Below are positions 17,563 through 27,887 of a DNA stretch of 64,000 bases, one piece after another. The DNA is from Pandoraea anhela (GTDB lineage Bacteria; Pseudomonadota; Gammaproteobacteria; Burkholderiales; Burkholderiaceae). The stretch lies in NCBI RefSeq assembly GCF_902459655.1, contig NZ_CABPSB010000023.1:1-64000 (forward strand). The letters run 5' to 3'. A program made the position numbers and the translations under genes. Positions within the stretch are counted from its first letter, which is position 1, and every line of letters begins with the position of its first letter. The notes beneath the pieces are model-generated. The model had not been told where the DNA came from and searched no databases. It saw only the letters and a list, made by a program, of their open reading frames with translations.

Positions 17563-18954
17563 ATGCGACGCCCCGACGCCTTGCGAATCGCCAACGGACT
17601 GCGTCGCACGCTGGACGCCCAGCGAAAGTCGTGCGAAGACCTGCGCCGGGGCGCGCGCCGCGAGGTGCGCTATGGCCGCATCGACAAGATCACGCCGAAC
17701 GCCATGCGCGCGCGTTTGCCCGGTGCGGCGCTCGGCGAGCGGTGCCGCGTGGTGTCGCCCGCGCTGGAGGCCGAGGTCATCGCCGTCGAAGGCCGACACG
17801 TCTGGCTGGCGCCTTACGCGGAACCGAATGGCGTGGCCAATGGGGCGTTGGTGCAGGCTTTGGGGACGGCGTCGCGTGTGGCGGTGGGCAGTCATCTGAT
17901 TGGCCAGGTGCTCGATGGGCTGGGTCGTCCATTGGGGGCTAGCGCTTCGCAGGCCGATGCCGGGGCGTCGCTCGTGTCCGACAACGCAGATACGTTGGAA
18001 GTCGAGTGGCGAGCGCTGGAGGCCGAGCCACCGCCGGCGATGCGTCGGGCGCTGGTGTCCGCATGCCTGCCCATCGGCATTCGCGCCATCGACGGCATGC
18101 TGACCTGCGGGCGCGGTCAGCGTTTGGGTATTTTCGCCGCGGCGGGCGGCGGCAAGAGCACCTTGCTCGCCATGATGTGCCAGGGCGCGGGGGCCGACGT
18201 CATCGTGCTGGCGCTGATCGGCGAACGCGGCCGCGAGGTGCGGGAGTTCATCGAACAGGCGCTAACGCCGCAAGCCCGGGCGCGGACCGTGTGCGTCGTG
18301 GCCACGTCCGACCGTCCCGCGCTGGAGCGAATGAAGGCTGCCTATACGGCCACCGCGATTGCCGAGGCGTTTCGTGACGAGGGGAAAGACGTACTGTTGC
18401 TGATGGATTCCCTCACGCGCTTCGGACGTGCGGTGCGCGACATCGGCATGGCGGCTGGCGAGCCTCTCGGCGCGACGAGCGGACTGCCCCCCAGCTTTTA
18501 CGCGCGCCTGCCCAGGTTGCTCGAGCGCGCAGGCACGGGAGAGCGCGGCAGCATCACGGCGTTCTACACGGTGCTCGTCGAAGGTGACAACCTCGACGAA
18601 CCGCTGGCCGACGAAGTGCGCTCGATCGTCGACGGTCATATCGTGTTGTCGCGGCGATTGGCGCAGGAAAACCACTATCCCGCCATCGACGTGTCGAGAA
18701 GTCTTTCCCGTGTGATGTCTCAAGTGGCAGACCCGCGACACGTGGCGTGTGCGGCACGCGTCAGGCGAGCGATGGCACTTGCGGCGGACGTGGAGTTGCT
18801 GGTGCGTGTCGGCGAGTATCAGTCCGGCAACGATCCCGATACCGATGACGCGCTTGCGCGGGCGCCCGATATCCGCGCATTCCTTTGCCAGGCGCAGCAC
18901 GACGTGGCGCCCTTCGACGATACCCTCTCATGGCTGGAACATCTCGCGAATTGA
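17563..18954 (+). CDS. sctN: T3SS ATPase SctN
   Basis: 463 residues, an F1-beta-like hexameric ATPase. The Walker A motif (AAGGGKST) is near residue 197, the catalytic ERGREVREF segment follows near 223, and the Walker B stretch VLLLMDSLTRFGRAVRDIG is near 277. It strips chaperones and unfolds substrates at the export gate. Length is about 30 residues above most family members because of the N-terminus (MRRPDALRIANGL), so a later start is possible. It begins two bases after the sctV stop and overlaps sctO by 25 bases. Confidence 0.96.
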   Translation: MRRPDALRIANGLRRTLDAQRKSCEDLRRGARREVRYGRIDKITPNAMRARLPGAALGERCRVVSPALEAEVIAVEGRHVWLAPYAEPNGVANGALVQALGTASRVAVGSHLIGQVLDGLGRPLGASASQADAGASLVSDNADTLEVEWRALEAEPPPAMRRALVSACLPIGIRAIDGMLTCGRGQRLGIFAAAGGGKSTLLAMMCQGAGADVIVLALIGERGREVREFIEQALTPQARARTVCVVATSDRPALERMKAAYTATAIAEAFRDEGKDVLLLMDSLTRFGRAVRDIGMAAGEPLGATSGLPPSFYARLPRLLERAGTGERGSITAFYTVLVEGDNLDEPLADEVRSIVDGHIVLSRRLAQENHYPAIDVSRSLSRVMSQVADPRHVACAARVRRAMALAADVELLVRVGEYQSGNDPDTDDALARAPDIRAFLCQAQHDVAPFDDTLSWLEHLAN

Positions 18955-19340
18955 AGGACCGTGACGGCATCGCTGCGCTGGCGATGCTCGCACGACGTCG
19001 GGAGCGAGGCATGCGCGCCGCGTTGGCGCGTCTGGCGGTGGCGCTGCGTGACGCCGAGACTGCGGTCGACGCTTGCGAGCGTGAGCGCGATGCGCAGCAT
19101 CGCACGTGGCTGGACGCATTGACGCAAGGCGGTGTCTACGGACCTCGCGAAGCGGCGGGCGCGTCGCACTCGGTGGAGCAGGAGCGGGTGTCGCTGAATG
19201 AGGCGAAGGCGCGCCATCTCCGGGCGCTGGAGCATGCGCGACAGGCCCGGGCACATTGGCTCGAGCAGCAGCAACGATTACGGGACAACGCGCGCAAACA
19301 GGAGAAGCTGCGTGAACTACTCACGTGCTACCGCGCTTGA
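18930..19340 (+). CDS. sctO: T3SS central stalk protein SctO
   Basis: 136 residues, almost entirely a two-stranded coiled coil rich in Arg, Glu, Ala and Gln (RERGMRAALARLAVALRDAE; VEQERVSLNEAKARHLRALE). This is the SctO/FliJ fold, the stalk that inserts into the SctN hexamer and contacts SctV. Size is close to SsaO (about 125). The ATG at 18930 is inside the end of sctN. Sequence identity in this family is always low; the call rests on coiled-coil form and place between sctN and sctP. Confidence 0.82.
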   Translation: MAGTSRELKDRDGIAALAMLARRRERGMRAALARLAVALRDAETAVDACERERDAQHRTWLDALTQGGVYGPREAAGASHSVEQERVSLNEAKARHLRALEHARQARAHWLEQQQRLRDNARKQEKLRELLTCYRA

Positions 19341-19411
19341 ACCGTCGACGCCTGTCGATGCGAGACGCATTTCAACGGTTGCCCATCCCTTGCCATCAGG
19401 AGGAATACAAG

Positions 19412-19867
19412 ATGAGTACGATCCGCCGCAGTGGCCTTTCACTCGATGCATTCGGCAGTCGGGCCGACCGATCGCCTTCGCATCTGACACATCGAAGCGA
19501 CACCTCAACTCGCCGGTTCGGGCGCGATGAAGCGCGGAGCGAGCGGGCCTTTACGCTGGCGAGCGAATCGACGGCGCGAGTTGCCGGGCCGGTCGATATT
19601 CTCCGCTGGCTGCGGGTTTGGCATGAAAGACAGGAAGCCAGCTGGGAGGGGGGGAGCGTGTTGCGCGTCATGGTGCACGGTGGTGCGCTCGATGCACTGG
19701 TGGTCGAAGCGCGACGCGGCCGCCAGGGCATTACCGTGAGCCTGCTGTGTGTCCAACTCGCTATGTATCGGCGTCTGCTGGCGCACCGTGGATCGTTGTC
19801 CCGCACGTTGACCTCACGTCTGGCCCTCCCTGTCACCATCGAAGTCGAGGCGCGCTATGTCCCCTGA
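19412..19867 (+). CDS. sctP: T3SS needle-length regulator SctP
   Basis: 151 residues starting at an ATG with a strong AGGAGG. The N-terminal half is Ser/Arg/Thr-rich and unstructured; the C-terminal part (about 85-151, LRVMVHGGALDALVVEARRG to LPVTIEVEARYVP) fits the compact substrate-switching domain of SctP/FliK proteins. Such proteins measure needle length and switch export specificity through SctU. It is short, like SsaP (about 124), so its ruler section is small. It overlaps sctQ by 11 bases. Confidence 0.75.
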   Translation: MSTIRRSGLSLDAFGSRADRSPSHLTHRSDTSTRRFGRDEARSERAFTLASESTARVAGPVDILRWLRVWHERQEASWEGGSVLRVMVHGGALDALVVEARRGRQGITVSLLCVQLAMYRRLLAHRGSLSRTLTSRLALPVTIEVEARYVP

Positions 19868-21119
19868 GACGGATGTCGGTTCGGGAATCGTGCGTGGGGC
19901 GTCGATCGTCGCCGGATCGCTTGACGATGTACTGGCAGGTCATGGGTGCCTGACATTTGCCGAGGGGGATATCGAGGTGCGTGTCGGGTGGCTGCGCATC
20001 GGCGGCGAAGGGCTTGTCGTGACGGCGCATGTCGATGACGGCGTGGCAGGCGAAGTGCGCTTTTGGTGCGACGCGCAGCAGTGGATCGAATGGCTTTCGC
20101 CGAGCTTGCCGGTGCCGTCGTGGGATGCCTTGCCGCCCGCGTGGCAAGCCAGCGCCGCATCGCTCACCTTCGCGACGCAAAGCCCGGAGGAGGGCACATC
20201 GGATGCCGAGTCATCCCTCGCGCCGTGGCCTCGCGGGGTATCGGTCATGCGCGAGCGTGTCGAGACGACATGGCGGATGGGCATGGTGCTCCGTCGCGGA
20301 GGACGCCAGTTGGCGTTGCCGTATCTCGATGGCATGACCTCGTGGTTGCAGGCGCGCTGTCGTCATGCCTCGCCGTGCGAGGGGCCGCTCGATCCAAGCG
20401 GTTTTCCCGAGCGCCGGTGCGTCATGGCGGTGGGATGGGCGGCGCTGCCCGCGTCGATGTGCGACGGCCTTCTCGATGGCGGCGCCGTATTGCTCGACGT
20501 CGCCGCCGACGTCACTTCCGGAGAGTACTGGCTCATCGATGGCGACGATGCCATCGCCATGCGCGACGGACAGCCTGCCGGGCGCCATGTCGTCGCACTC
20601 GACACGGCCGGTGAAAGTATTCGCCAAGCGGGGGCGCCGGGATGTATCCGGCTGGTTGCGGTCATCGCCGAAAGGCAAGTTCCCGTGCCCTGGCTGACGG
20701 CGTGGCGCAACGGTCAGATCACGCCACCGCCGCCGACGACGCACAGCGCGCTGACGGTAAGCCGCCTGGCACTTTGGCGAGACGGCGTTCCCTGGACGGA
20801 TGGCTGTCTGCTGCGTTTCGGAGACGGACGCCTCGCTGTAAAAATCGATCACACGCCTGAGCCCCCGACTGACGCGACGAGTCGCTCCGATTCGACGAGG
20901 GAGGTGAATGCGATAGATGCGACAAGTGCGACGGCCGAGACAAAGGCAACGCATGCAACGAATGCAACGCATGCGATGAGCGCAACGTGTCCGGTAGGCC
21001 CGGAAGGGCAGTCGGAATCAGTGAGCGCTGTGAATACGACGAATTTAGCGAAGCCTCCCAGCGATCCCGACGCCATTTCGGGTCGTGACCCGATGGGCAT
21101 GTATTCCGCAACGTCCTAA
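19857..21119 (+). CDS. sctQ: T3SS cytoplasmic sorting-platform protein SctQ
   Basis: 420 residues. Two SpoA-type domains can be traced: one near 190-255 (VGWAALPASMCDGLLDGGAV, then a GEYWLIDGDDAIAM turn) and one near 260-335 (LVAVIAERQVPVPWLTAWR to FGDGRLAVKI). They pack into the pods of the cytoplasmic ring with SctK and SctL. After the second SpoA domain comes an unusual tail of some 80 residues rich in Thr, Ala, Asn and Ser, containing a THATNATHAMSAT repeat; SsaQ (about 322 residues) ends near the SpoA domain. A 260-base gap then separates it from sctR. Confidence 0.88.
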   Translation: MSPETDVGSGIVRGASIVAGSLDDVLAGHGCLTFAEGDIEVRVGWLRIGGEGLVVTAHVDDGVAGEVRFWCDAQQWIEWLSPSLPVPSWDALPPAWQASAASLTFATQSPEEGTSDAESSLAPWPRGVSVMRERVETTWRMGMVLRRGGRQLALPYLDGMTSWLQARCRHASPCEGPLDPSGFPERRCVMAVGWAALPASMCDGLLDGGAVLLDVAADVTSGEYWLIDGDDAIAMRDGQPAGRHVVALDTAGESIRQAGAPGCIRLVAVIAERQVPVPWLTAWRNGQITPPPPTTHSALTVSRLALWRDGVPWTDGCLLRFGDGRLAVKIDHTPEPPTDATSRSDSTREVNAIDATSATAETKATHATNATHAMSATCPVGPEGQSESVSAVNTTNLAKPPSDPDAISGRDPMGMYSATS

Positions 21120-21379
21120 CATTCCCGGAGCCGTTTCGCGGGGCATTGCGTCTGGCCAGCGGTCGTCGTGCAGGGGCATCGCGCACGGTTTCCGCGCGCC
21201 GCTTTCACGTCTGATGTACGCCTGATCTTCGCCCGATCTGCACATGATCCGTCAATGAAGGCGCTTCGGTGCGAGCGCCTGCGGCGAAGCCCTGCGTTCG
21301 CACCGTCCCATTGCAGCCTCTCTTGTCGCACCTCACGGGCGCTCGCGCCCGGTGAGCGGCGATGTCCATTGGAGTTCGT

Positions 21380-22030
21380 ATGTCCCTGCTCGACCATCCG
21401 GTGCAGCTCGTCGTACTGCTTTCGCTGCTCTCGATCATGCCGTTGCTGGTGGTGTTGGGGACTGCGTTTCTCAAACTGGCGGTGGTGTTCGCATTGCTGC
21501 GCAACGCGCTCGGCACGCAACAGATTCCGCCCAACATCGCGATTTACGGCCTGTCGCTCGTGCTTACCTGTTTCATCATGGCGCCGGTCGCGTTCGACAT
21601 CGAGGAGAACCTCGGTGCGCGTCCGGTCTCCCTGTCGTCCAAAAGTTTCGTGGCGGACGTTGATGCCTCTGTGCTCAGCCCGTACCGAAAATTCCTCACG
21701 CGTCACACCGATGCCCGGCAGCGGGATTTCTTTGCCGGCATCGGCAACGAGACCTGGCCGCAAGCCCATCACGGCCGGCTCGGCGCCGACTCCCTCCTCG
21801 TGCTGATGCCGGCGTTCGCGCTGAGTCAGTTGGCCGAGGCTTTCAAAATCGGCTTATTGCTGTATCTGCCTTTCGTGGTGATCGATCTCGTCATTTCGAA
21901 CATCCTGCTTGCGATGGGAATGATGATGGTCTCGCCCATGACCATCGCGCTGCCGTTCAAGCTGCTCATCTTCGTGATGATGAACGGCTGGGAACAACTC
22001 GTGCGGCAGTTGATGCTGTCGTACGCATGA
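21380..22030 (+). CDS. sctR: T3SS export apparatus protein SctR
   Basis: 216 residues, the FliP/SsaR family pore subunit; five copies build the export gate with SctS and SctT. Four hydrophobic helices are evident. Conserved stretches include LKLAVVFALLRNALGTQQIP (residues about 29-48) and SNILLAMGMMMVSPMTIALP (about 172-191). GGAG before the ATG at 21380 and the MSL- opening, as in SsaR, decide the start over an in-frame ATG at 21362. Confidence 0.96.
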   Translation: MSLLDHPVQLVVLLSLLSIMPLLVVLGTAFLKLAVVFALLRNALGTQQIPPNIAIYGLSLVLTCFIMAPVAFDIEENLGARPVSLSSKSFVADVDASVLSPYRKFLTRHTDARQRDFFAGIGNETWPQAHHGRLGADSLLVLMPAFALSQLAEAFKIGLLLYLPFVVIDLVISNILLAMGMMMVSPMTIALPFKLLIFVMMNGWEQLVRQLMLSYA

Positions 22031-22048
22031 CGACGGGGGCGCTTGCCG

Positions 22049-22315
22049 ATGAGTGAAGCCATCGTCGTCAATCTCACGAGCGAAATGCTCTGGCTCACGT
22101 TGCTGATGTCCTTGCCGACCGTCGTGGTCGCCTCTGCCGTGGGGGTGCTCGTCTCGCTGGTGCAGGCGTTGACGCAAGTGCAGGACCAGACCGTGCAGTT
22201 CCTCATCAAGCTCATCGCCGTCTCGGTCACGCTGGCCGCGACTTACGCCTGGATGGGGCACGTGTTGCTCAATTACGCGGGCAATGCGTTCTCGCAAATC
22301 AGCCGCATGGGGTGA
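22049..22315 (+). CDS. sctS: T3SS export apparatus protein SctS
   Basis: 88 residues, two transmembrane hairpin helices (about 16-38 and 52-75) separated by a VQALTQVQDQTVQF loop, the hallmark of FliQ/SsaS proteins. Four copies wrap the SctR-SctT pore. Length equals that of SsaS. The ATG at 22049 is preferred to a TTG six bases earlier. The stop overlaps a GTG start of sctT. Confidence 0.95.
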   Translation: MSEAIVVNLTSEMLWLTLLMSLPTVVVASAVGVLVSLVQALTQVQDQTVQFLIKLIAVSVTLAATYAWMGHVLLNYAGNAFSQISRMG

Positions 22316-23139
22316 CGACGATGCTCATGTCTTCCGGCACTTTGCTCGCTCCGTTGTGGGCCGACCTGTTCGGTTGGCTGCTCGCGTGGGGCGTGGCGAT
22401 GTTGCGCCCGCTGGGCATCGCGATGCTGCTGCCGGTGCTGTCCATCGGCATGCTCGGCGCCGGCATGTTACGCAATGCCCTCGTGCTGGCGCTGGCGTTG
22501 CCGGTTGTCTCGCTGGTGCACGCCACCCTGGAAATGCCGGCGCAATGGGGGGCTTGGGCCGCGCTGATCCTGCGTGAGCTGTGTATCGGCGGGTTGCTCG
22601 GATTCGTGGCGACCTTACCGTTCTGGGCCGTCGACATGACGGGGTACGTCATCGACACGATGCGCGGGGCGTCGATGGCGAGCGTGCTCAATCCGCTCAT
22701 GGGGGCTCAGTCGTCGATCTTCGGCATCGCGCTTACCCAAATGCTCTGTGTGCTGTTCTTCGTGACGCCGGCGGCGCACGCGGTGCTCACGGCGCTCTAC
22801 GACTCCTACCTCGCATTGCCGGTGGGCAGCGCGTGGCATTGGGAAGACGCCACGCAGGCGTGGCTGTTGTCGCTCTGGCAGGCAATGCAGGTCATGTGCG
22901 TGGCGGTGGCGCTGCCGGCGATGGTCGTGATGGTGCTCGTCGATATGTCGATGGGCTTCGTGAACCGCGCCGCACAGCAACTCAACGTGTTCTTTCTCGC
23001 CATGCCGGTCAAGAGCGCTATGGCCCTGCTCGTGACCGTCGCCAGTCTGCCGTTTGCCATCGCGGTGCCGCTTGCGCACTGGTATCGCCTGCCCGACGTG
23101 TTCCGCGCGTGGTCTGCGCTGGCACTGCCGGCGCTGTGA
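22312..23139 (+). CDS. sctT: T3SS export apparatus protein SctT
   Basis: 275 residues with six or so transmembrane helices, FliR/SsaT family. Characteristic segments are RELCIGGLLGFVATLPFWAV (near 89-108) and the MTGYVIDTMRGASMASVLNP loop that follows. SctT closes the SctR5-S4-T1 pore and contacts SctU. The GTG at 22312 overlaps the sctS stop; an ATG three codons later (22321) is an alternative start. Next gene sctU begins seven bases after the stop. Confidence 0.95.
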   Translation: MTTMLMSSGTLLAPLWADLFGWLLAWGVAMLRPLGIAMLLPVLSIGMLGAGMLRNALVLALALPVVSLVHATLEMPAQWGAWAALILRELCIGGLLGFVATLPFWAVDMTGYVIDTMRGASMASVLNPLMGAQSSIFGIALTQMLCVLFFVTPAAHAVLTALYDSYLALPVGSAWHWEDATQAWLLSLWQAMQVMCVAVALPAMVVMVLVDMSMGFVNRAAQQLNVFFLAMPVKSAMALLVTVASLPFAIAVPLAHWYRLPDVFRAWSALALPAL

Positions 23140-23146
23140 GGCAAGC

Positions 23147-24247
23147 ATGAGCGAAAAAAACCTCCCGCCGACGCCCAAGAAGATCGAAGACGCACGCAAA
23201 AAGGGACGCGTTGCGAAGAGCGTCGACCTCGCCGTCTGCATGCAACTCGGCGCGGTTCTGGCCTGGCTGACGTTCGAGGGGCCGGCGCTTTACGACGCAC
23301 TCCAGGCGCTCGTCTCGCGCATGCTGCTCGTGTTGCGCGACCCGGTCGACGAAGCGGTGCAGGGCATGCTCGGCCCGTCGCTACTGATTTTCGTTCGTTT
23401 CGCGGGCGGACTGGCGGTCCTGCTGATCGTGACGACATGGCTGGCGATGGTGTTGCAAGTGGGGGCGCTGGTCGCGCCCGAGGCCGTGCGTCCCAAGTAC
23501 GAGCGTATCGATCCCGTCGCCAAGGCGAAGCAGTTGTTTTCGATGCAGTCGCTTTTCGAGTTCGGCAAATCGTTGATCAAGGTCGCCGTGCTGGGCGTGG
23601 TGTTCTTCTATCTGATCCGGCAGTACACGCCGTCGCTGGCGGTGCTGCCGCAGTGCGGGCCGGCGTGCGGACTGGCGCTGACGGTTCGGTTGCTGTTCTG
23701 GTTGATGGCCGTGCTGGTGGTGGCCTACGTGGTGTTCGGGGGACTCGATTTCGCGTATCAGAAGTACCAGTTGCGCAAGCAACTGATGATGTCTCACGAC
23801 GAAATCAAGCGCGAGTCGAAGGAGGTCGAGGGCAACCGCGAGATCAAGAACAAGCGGCGCGACATTCATCGGGAGACGATCGAGAGCGGCAGCCTATCCC
23901 ATAACGTCAAACGCTCCACGGCGGTCGTGCGCAACCCGACGCGGCTCGCCATTTGTCTGCGTTACGTTCCCGGCGAGACGGCGGTGCCGCTCGTCATCGA
24001 GAAGGGCCGTAATGAGCGCGCACGCACGATTGTGCGCATCGCCGAGCGAGAAGGTGTGCCCGTGGTCGAGCATGTGCCGGTCGCGCGGCGCTTGATGGAT
24101 GACGTCGAGATCGACGCGCCGATTCCCCCCGATCTGTTTGATGCGGTGGCCGCGATCCTGCGGTTGGCGCTCGATCTTCCTTACGAGGTCGGGACGACGA
24201 CCGACGTGAGTTCCGCCGAAAGACCGGCGCCGGGAGATACCGCATGA
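23147..24247 (+). CDS. sctU: T3SS export switch protein SctU with a variant autocleavage site
   Basis: 366 residues. Four transmembrane helices (about 25-205) and a cytoplasmic domain (about 210-350) define the FlhB/YscU/SsaU family. The KIEDARKKG opening and the MSHDEIKRESKEVEG linker are conserved. The self-cleavage motif, NPTH in nearly all relatives, reads Asn263-Pro264-Thr265-Arg266 here (codons 23933-23944). Asn and Pro, which perform the cyclisation, are retained, so cleavage may still occur, perhaps more slowly. The rest of the domain (PLVIEKGRNERARTIVRIAE) is normal. The stop overlaps the transglycosylase start. Confidence 0.95.
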   Translation: MSEKNLPPTPKKIEDARKKGRVAKSVDLAVCMQLGAVLAWLTFEGPALYDALQALVSRMLLVLRDPVDEAVQGMLGPSLLIFVRFAGGLAVLLIVTTWLAMVLQVGALVAPEAVRPKYERIDPVAKAKQLFSMQSLFEFGKSLIKVAVLGVVFFYLIRQYTPSLAVLPQCGPACGLALTVRLLFWLMAVLVVAYVVFGGLDFAYQKYQLRKQLMMSHDEIKRESKEVEGNREIKNKRRDIHRETIESGSLSHNVKRSTAVVRNPTRLAICLRYVPGETAVPLVIEKGRNERARTIVRIAEREGVPVVEHVPVARRLMDDVEIDAPIPPDLFDAVAAILRLALDLPYEVGTTTDVSSAERPAPGDTA

Positions 24248-25704
24248 GCACGCGACATCACTTGCTGTCCCGTCGCGTCTGGCGTGCGGTCGTTCTCATG
24301 TCGGGTGCGCTGATGCTGAGCGGGCTTCCTACGAAGGCCGCAGACCGGGGGCTGCTGCCGCATCACCCGCGGGTAGCCGATGCGCAGATCGCCGTGCCGG
24401 TGGCCAACGCTCCGGTGGACCACGCGGCGGCCCGGCGCGGCGATATCCCCTTCGATACGGCTTCCGCGGCGTCGCAGGGTACGCCGCCTGGCGATCCGTG
24501 AGAGGCCGCCCGGCGACTGGTGTCGCCGCTGCGTGATCCGGCGGTCGAGAAGCCGGTCGGTATTGCGTCGGCAAGATCGCCGGGGGCAGTGCCGACGGAT
24601 GCACCGATCGTCGCCGCGACAGACGTGCCGATAGCGGCATCGACACAGGCATCGACACAGGCATCGACGCCGAGATCGATGGCATCGCAGTCCGCTTCGC
24701 AGGCGTCTTCTGCTTCTTTCGGTACCGCCCCGGCCGTATCGCCCCCGTTCCCGGAGAAGCTCCCCTTCGATGCGCTGGTCCGCCGAGCCGCCCACGCGAC
24801 ATCGGTGGACGCGGCCTTGCTCCACGCGATTATCGACACCGAGTCGGGATACGACCCGCAAGCGGTGTCGGAGCGCGGGGCCATCGGGTTGATGCAGGTG
24901 CTGCCTCGCACCGGCCAGCGGTTCGGCGTGCGGCGTCTCGAAGATCCCGCCGAAAATTTGCGTGCTGGGGCAGCTTACGTGCGCTGGCTGCTTTCGCGAT
25001 TCGACGGAGATGTGAGCCTTGCGCTCGCGGCTTACAACGCTGGCGAGGGGGCCGTATTGCGTTATGGACGTCAGGTGCCGCCGTTCCCGGAGACGCAGAA
25101 ATACGTGCGCAGGGTCATGGCGGGCTATACGCGTTTGCGGCGTCAGCGGGAAGCGGGGGTGTCCGGCACGGTCAGCGCCGTTGGCACCGTTAGCACCGTG
25201 AACGCTGTGAACGCCGTGAGCGCCGCCGGCGATGACGATGGCGCGAGGATCGGTACGGAGACGAGTTCGAGGGGGGGCGTGGCGCCCGGTGCGATTGCGC
25301 TGACGTCGGCCTCGGCCTCGGCCCCCGCGTCTGCCGCCACCGCCGTCGGTATGCCGCCTGCCGCGGCCGCGCTCGTCTCGTCTGCGCGCGAGGACGGCAC
25401 TTACGTGGCCGGTGGCGTGGGTGGGGCGGCCGCCGCGAGCCGTGCCCGCAAGGCCGACGACGTCGAAACGTCCAGTGAGACCGATGAGAGGGCAAAGTCC
25501 GCCCGCGCGTGGCGCCTTTTGCGAGGACTGGGGGAGTTGATTACACGCAGCCCGGATGCGGGCGGCGCGCCGCGCGTTGGGAAGGCGATGCGCGACCGCG
25601 ACCGGCCGGCGGTTGTCATGCCGTCGAGCGGTCGCGGCCGGACGACCGGTGCGGCGCTTCGGCCAGCCGGGCGGGACGCCGGGGCGTCCACGCTTCCCGG
25701 GTAA
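24244..25704 (+). pseudogene. T3SS-associated lytic transglycosylase with in-frame stop
   Basis: One frame running 24244-25704 encodes a signal peptide (about residues 1-33), then TGA at 24499-24501 (codon 86), then stays open to 25704. The downstream part holds an SLT domain: catalytic Glu in IIDTESGYDPQAVSE, GLMQVLPRTGQRFGV, and AAYNAGEG near its end. Such enzymes (IagB, IpgF, EtgA) open peptidoglycan for the injectisome. A CGA-to-TGA change would explain the stop. A GTG at 24520 could start the second part, but without an export signal. The C-terminal 200 residues are low-complexity Ala/Ser/Val. ATGA overlap with sctU. Confidence 0.8.
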
Positions 25705-25728
25705 TTTCCCGGGTAACTTCCAGGGTAA

Positions 25729-26373
25729 TCAGAGGGCAGGCGTCGGTGTCGGGGCGGGAGCCGCGTCCGTCGGGACCGTATCGGCGACCGAGGCGCGTGC
25801 GGACATGCGCTCGAAGTGACGGGCGAGGTTCGGATAGGCGTCGCGCCAGTCGATCTCCGGAAAGCGGAAATCGAGGTAGCCCAGCGAGCAGACGACGGCC
25901 ACGTCGGCCAGCGTCAGGCGATTGCTCGCGCACCACTGACGGTCGTCGAGCCCGCGCGCCATCGCCAGCACGCTTTCGCGAATCTTGCTCAACTGGCGGT
26001 CGATGAACTTCTGCGAACGCGAGGCTTCGTTGTGGAACATGCACTCGACGCGAATCTGCACGGCGGCATCCGTCACGCCATCCGCAAGGGCTTCCCAGCA
26101 GCGCACTTCAGCGCGCTCCCGGCCTGACGGCGGGATCAGCTTGCCGACGGGAGAGAGCGTGTCGAGGTACTCGCAGATCACCCGGGAATCGAATACGGCC
26201 TCGCCGTCTTCCATGACCAGACACGGCACCTTGCCGATCGGGTTCGACGCCTGGATGCGGGTGTCGTCGGCCCAGACGTTCTCCAGCTCGAGCTTGTAGT
26301 CGAGCTTTTTCTCAGCCAGCACGATGCGGACTTTTCGAACGTAGGGACTGGCGAGGGCACCGATCAACTTCAT
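25729..26373 (-). CDS. Glutathione S-transferase family protein
   Basis: 214 residues. An N-terminal thioredoxin-like domain (about 1-78) carries LIGALASPYVRKVRIVLAEK with Ser in the active-site SPYVRK, the cis-Pro in GKVPCL, and the glutathione-binding Glu/Asp-Ser in AVFDSRVICEYL. The all-helical C-terminal domain (about 88-195) includes the N-capping motif LTLADVAVVCSLGYLDFR. It resembles the YibF/YncG type of small GSTs. The final 20 residues are an Ala/Pro/Thr tail. It converges on the T3SS and is divergent from purB; nothing links it to secretion. Confidence 0.9.
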   Translation of the reverse strand: MKLIGALASPYVRKVRIVLAEKKLDYKLELENVWADDTRIQASNPIGKVPCLVMEDGEAVFDSRVICEYLDTLSPVGKLIPPSGRERAEVRCWEALADGVTDAAVQIRVECMFHNEASRSQKFIDRQLSKIRESVLAMARGLDDRQWCASNRLTLADVAVVCSLGYLDFRFPEIDWRDAYPNLARHFERMSARASVADTVPTDAAPAPTPTPAL

Positions 26374-26447
26374 GTGAATCCTTGATAAATCGCTTTAGCG
26401 CGGGGGAGAGTATAACGTGCGGGATGGTCGGGGCCGGGGAATGGTAA

Positions 26448-27887
<1,440 letters not shown>

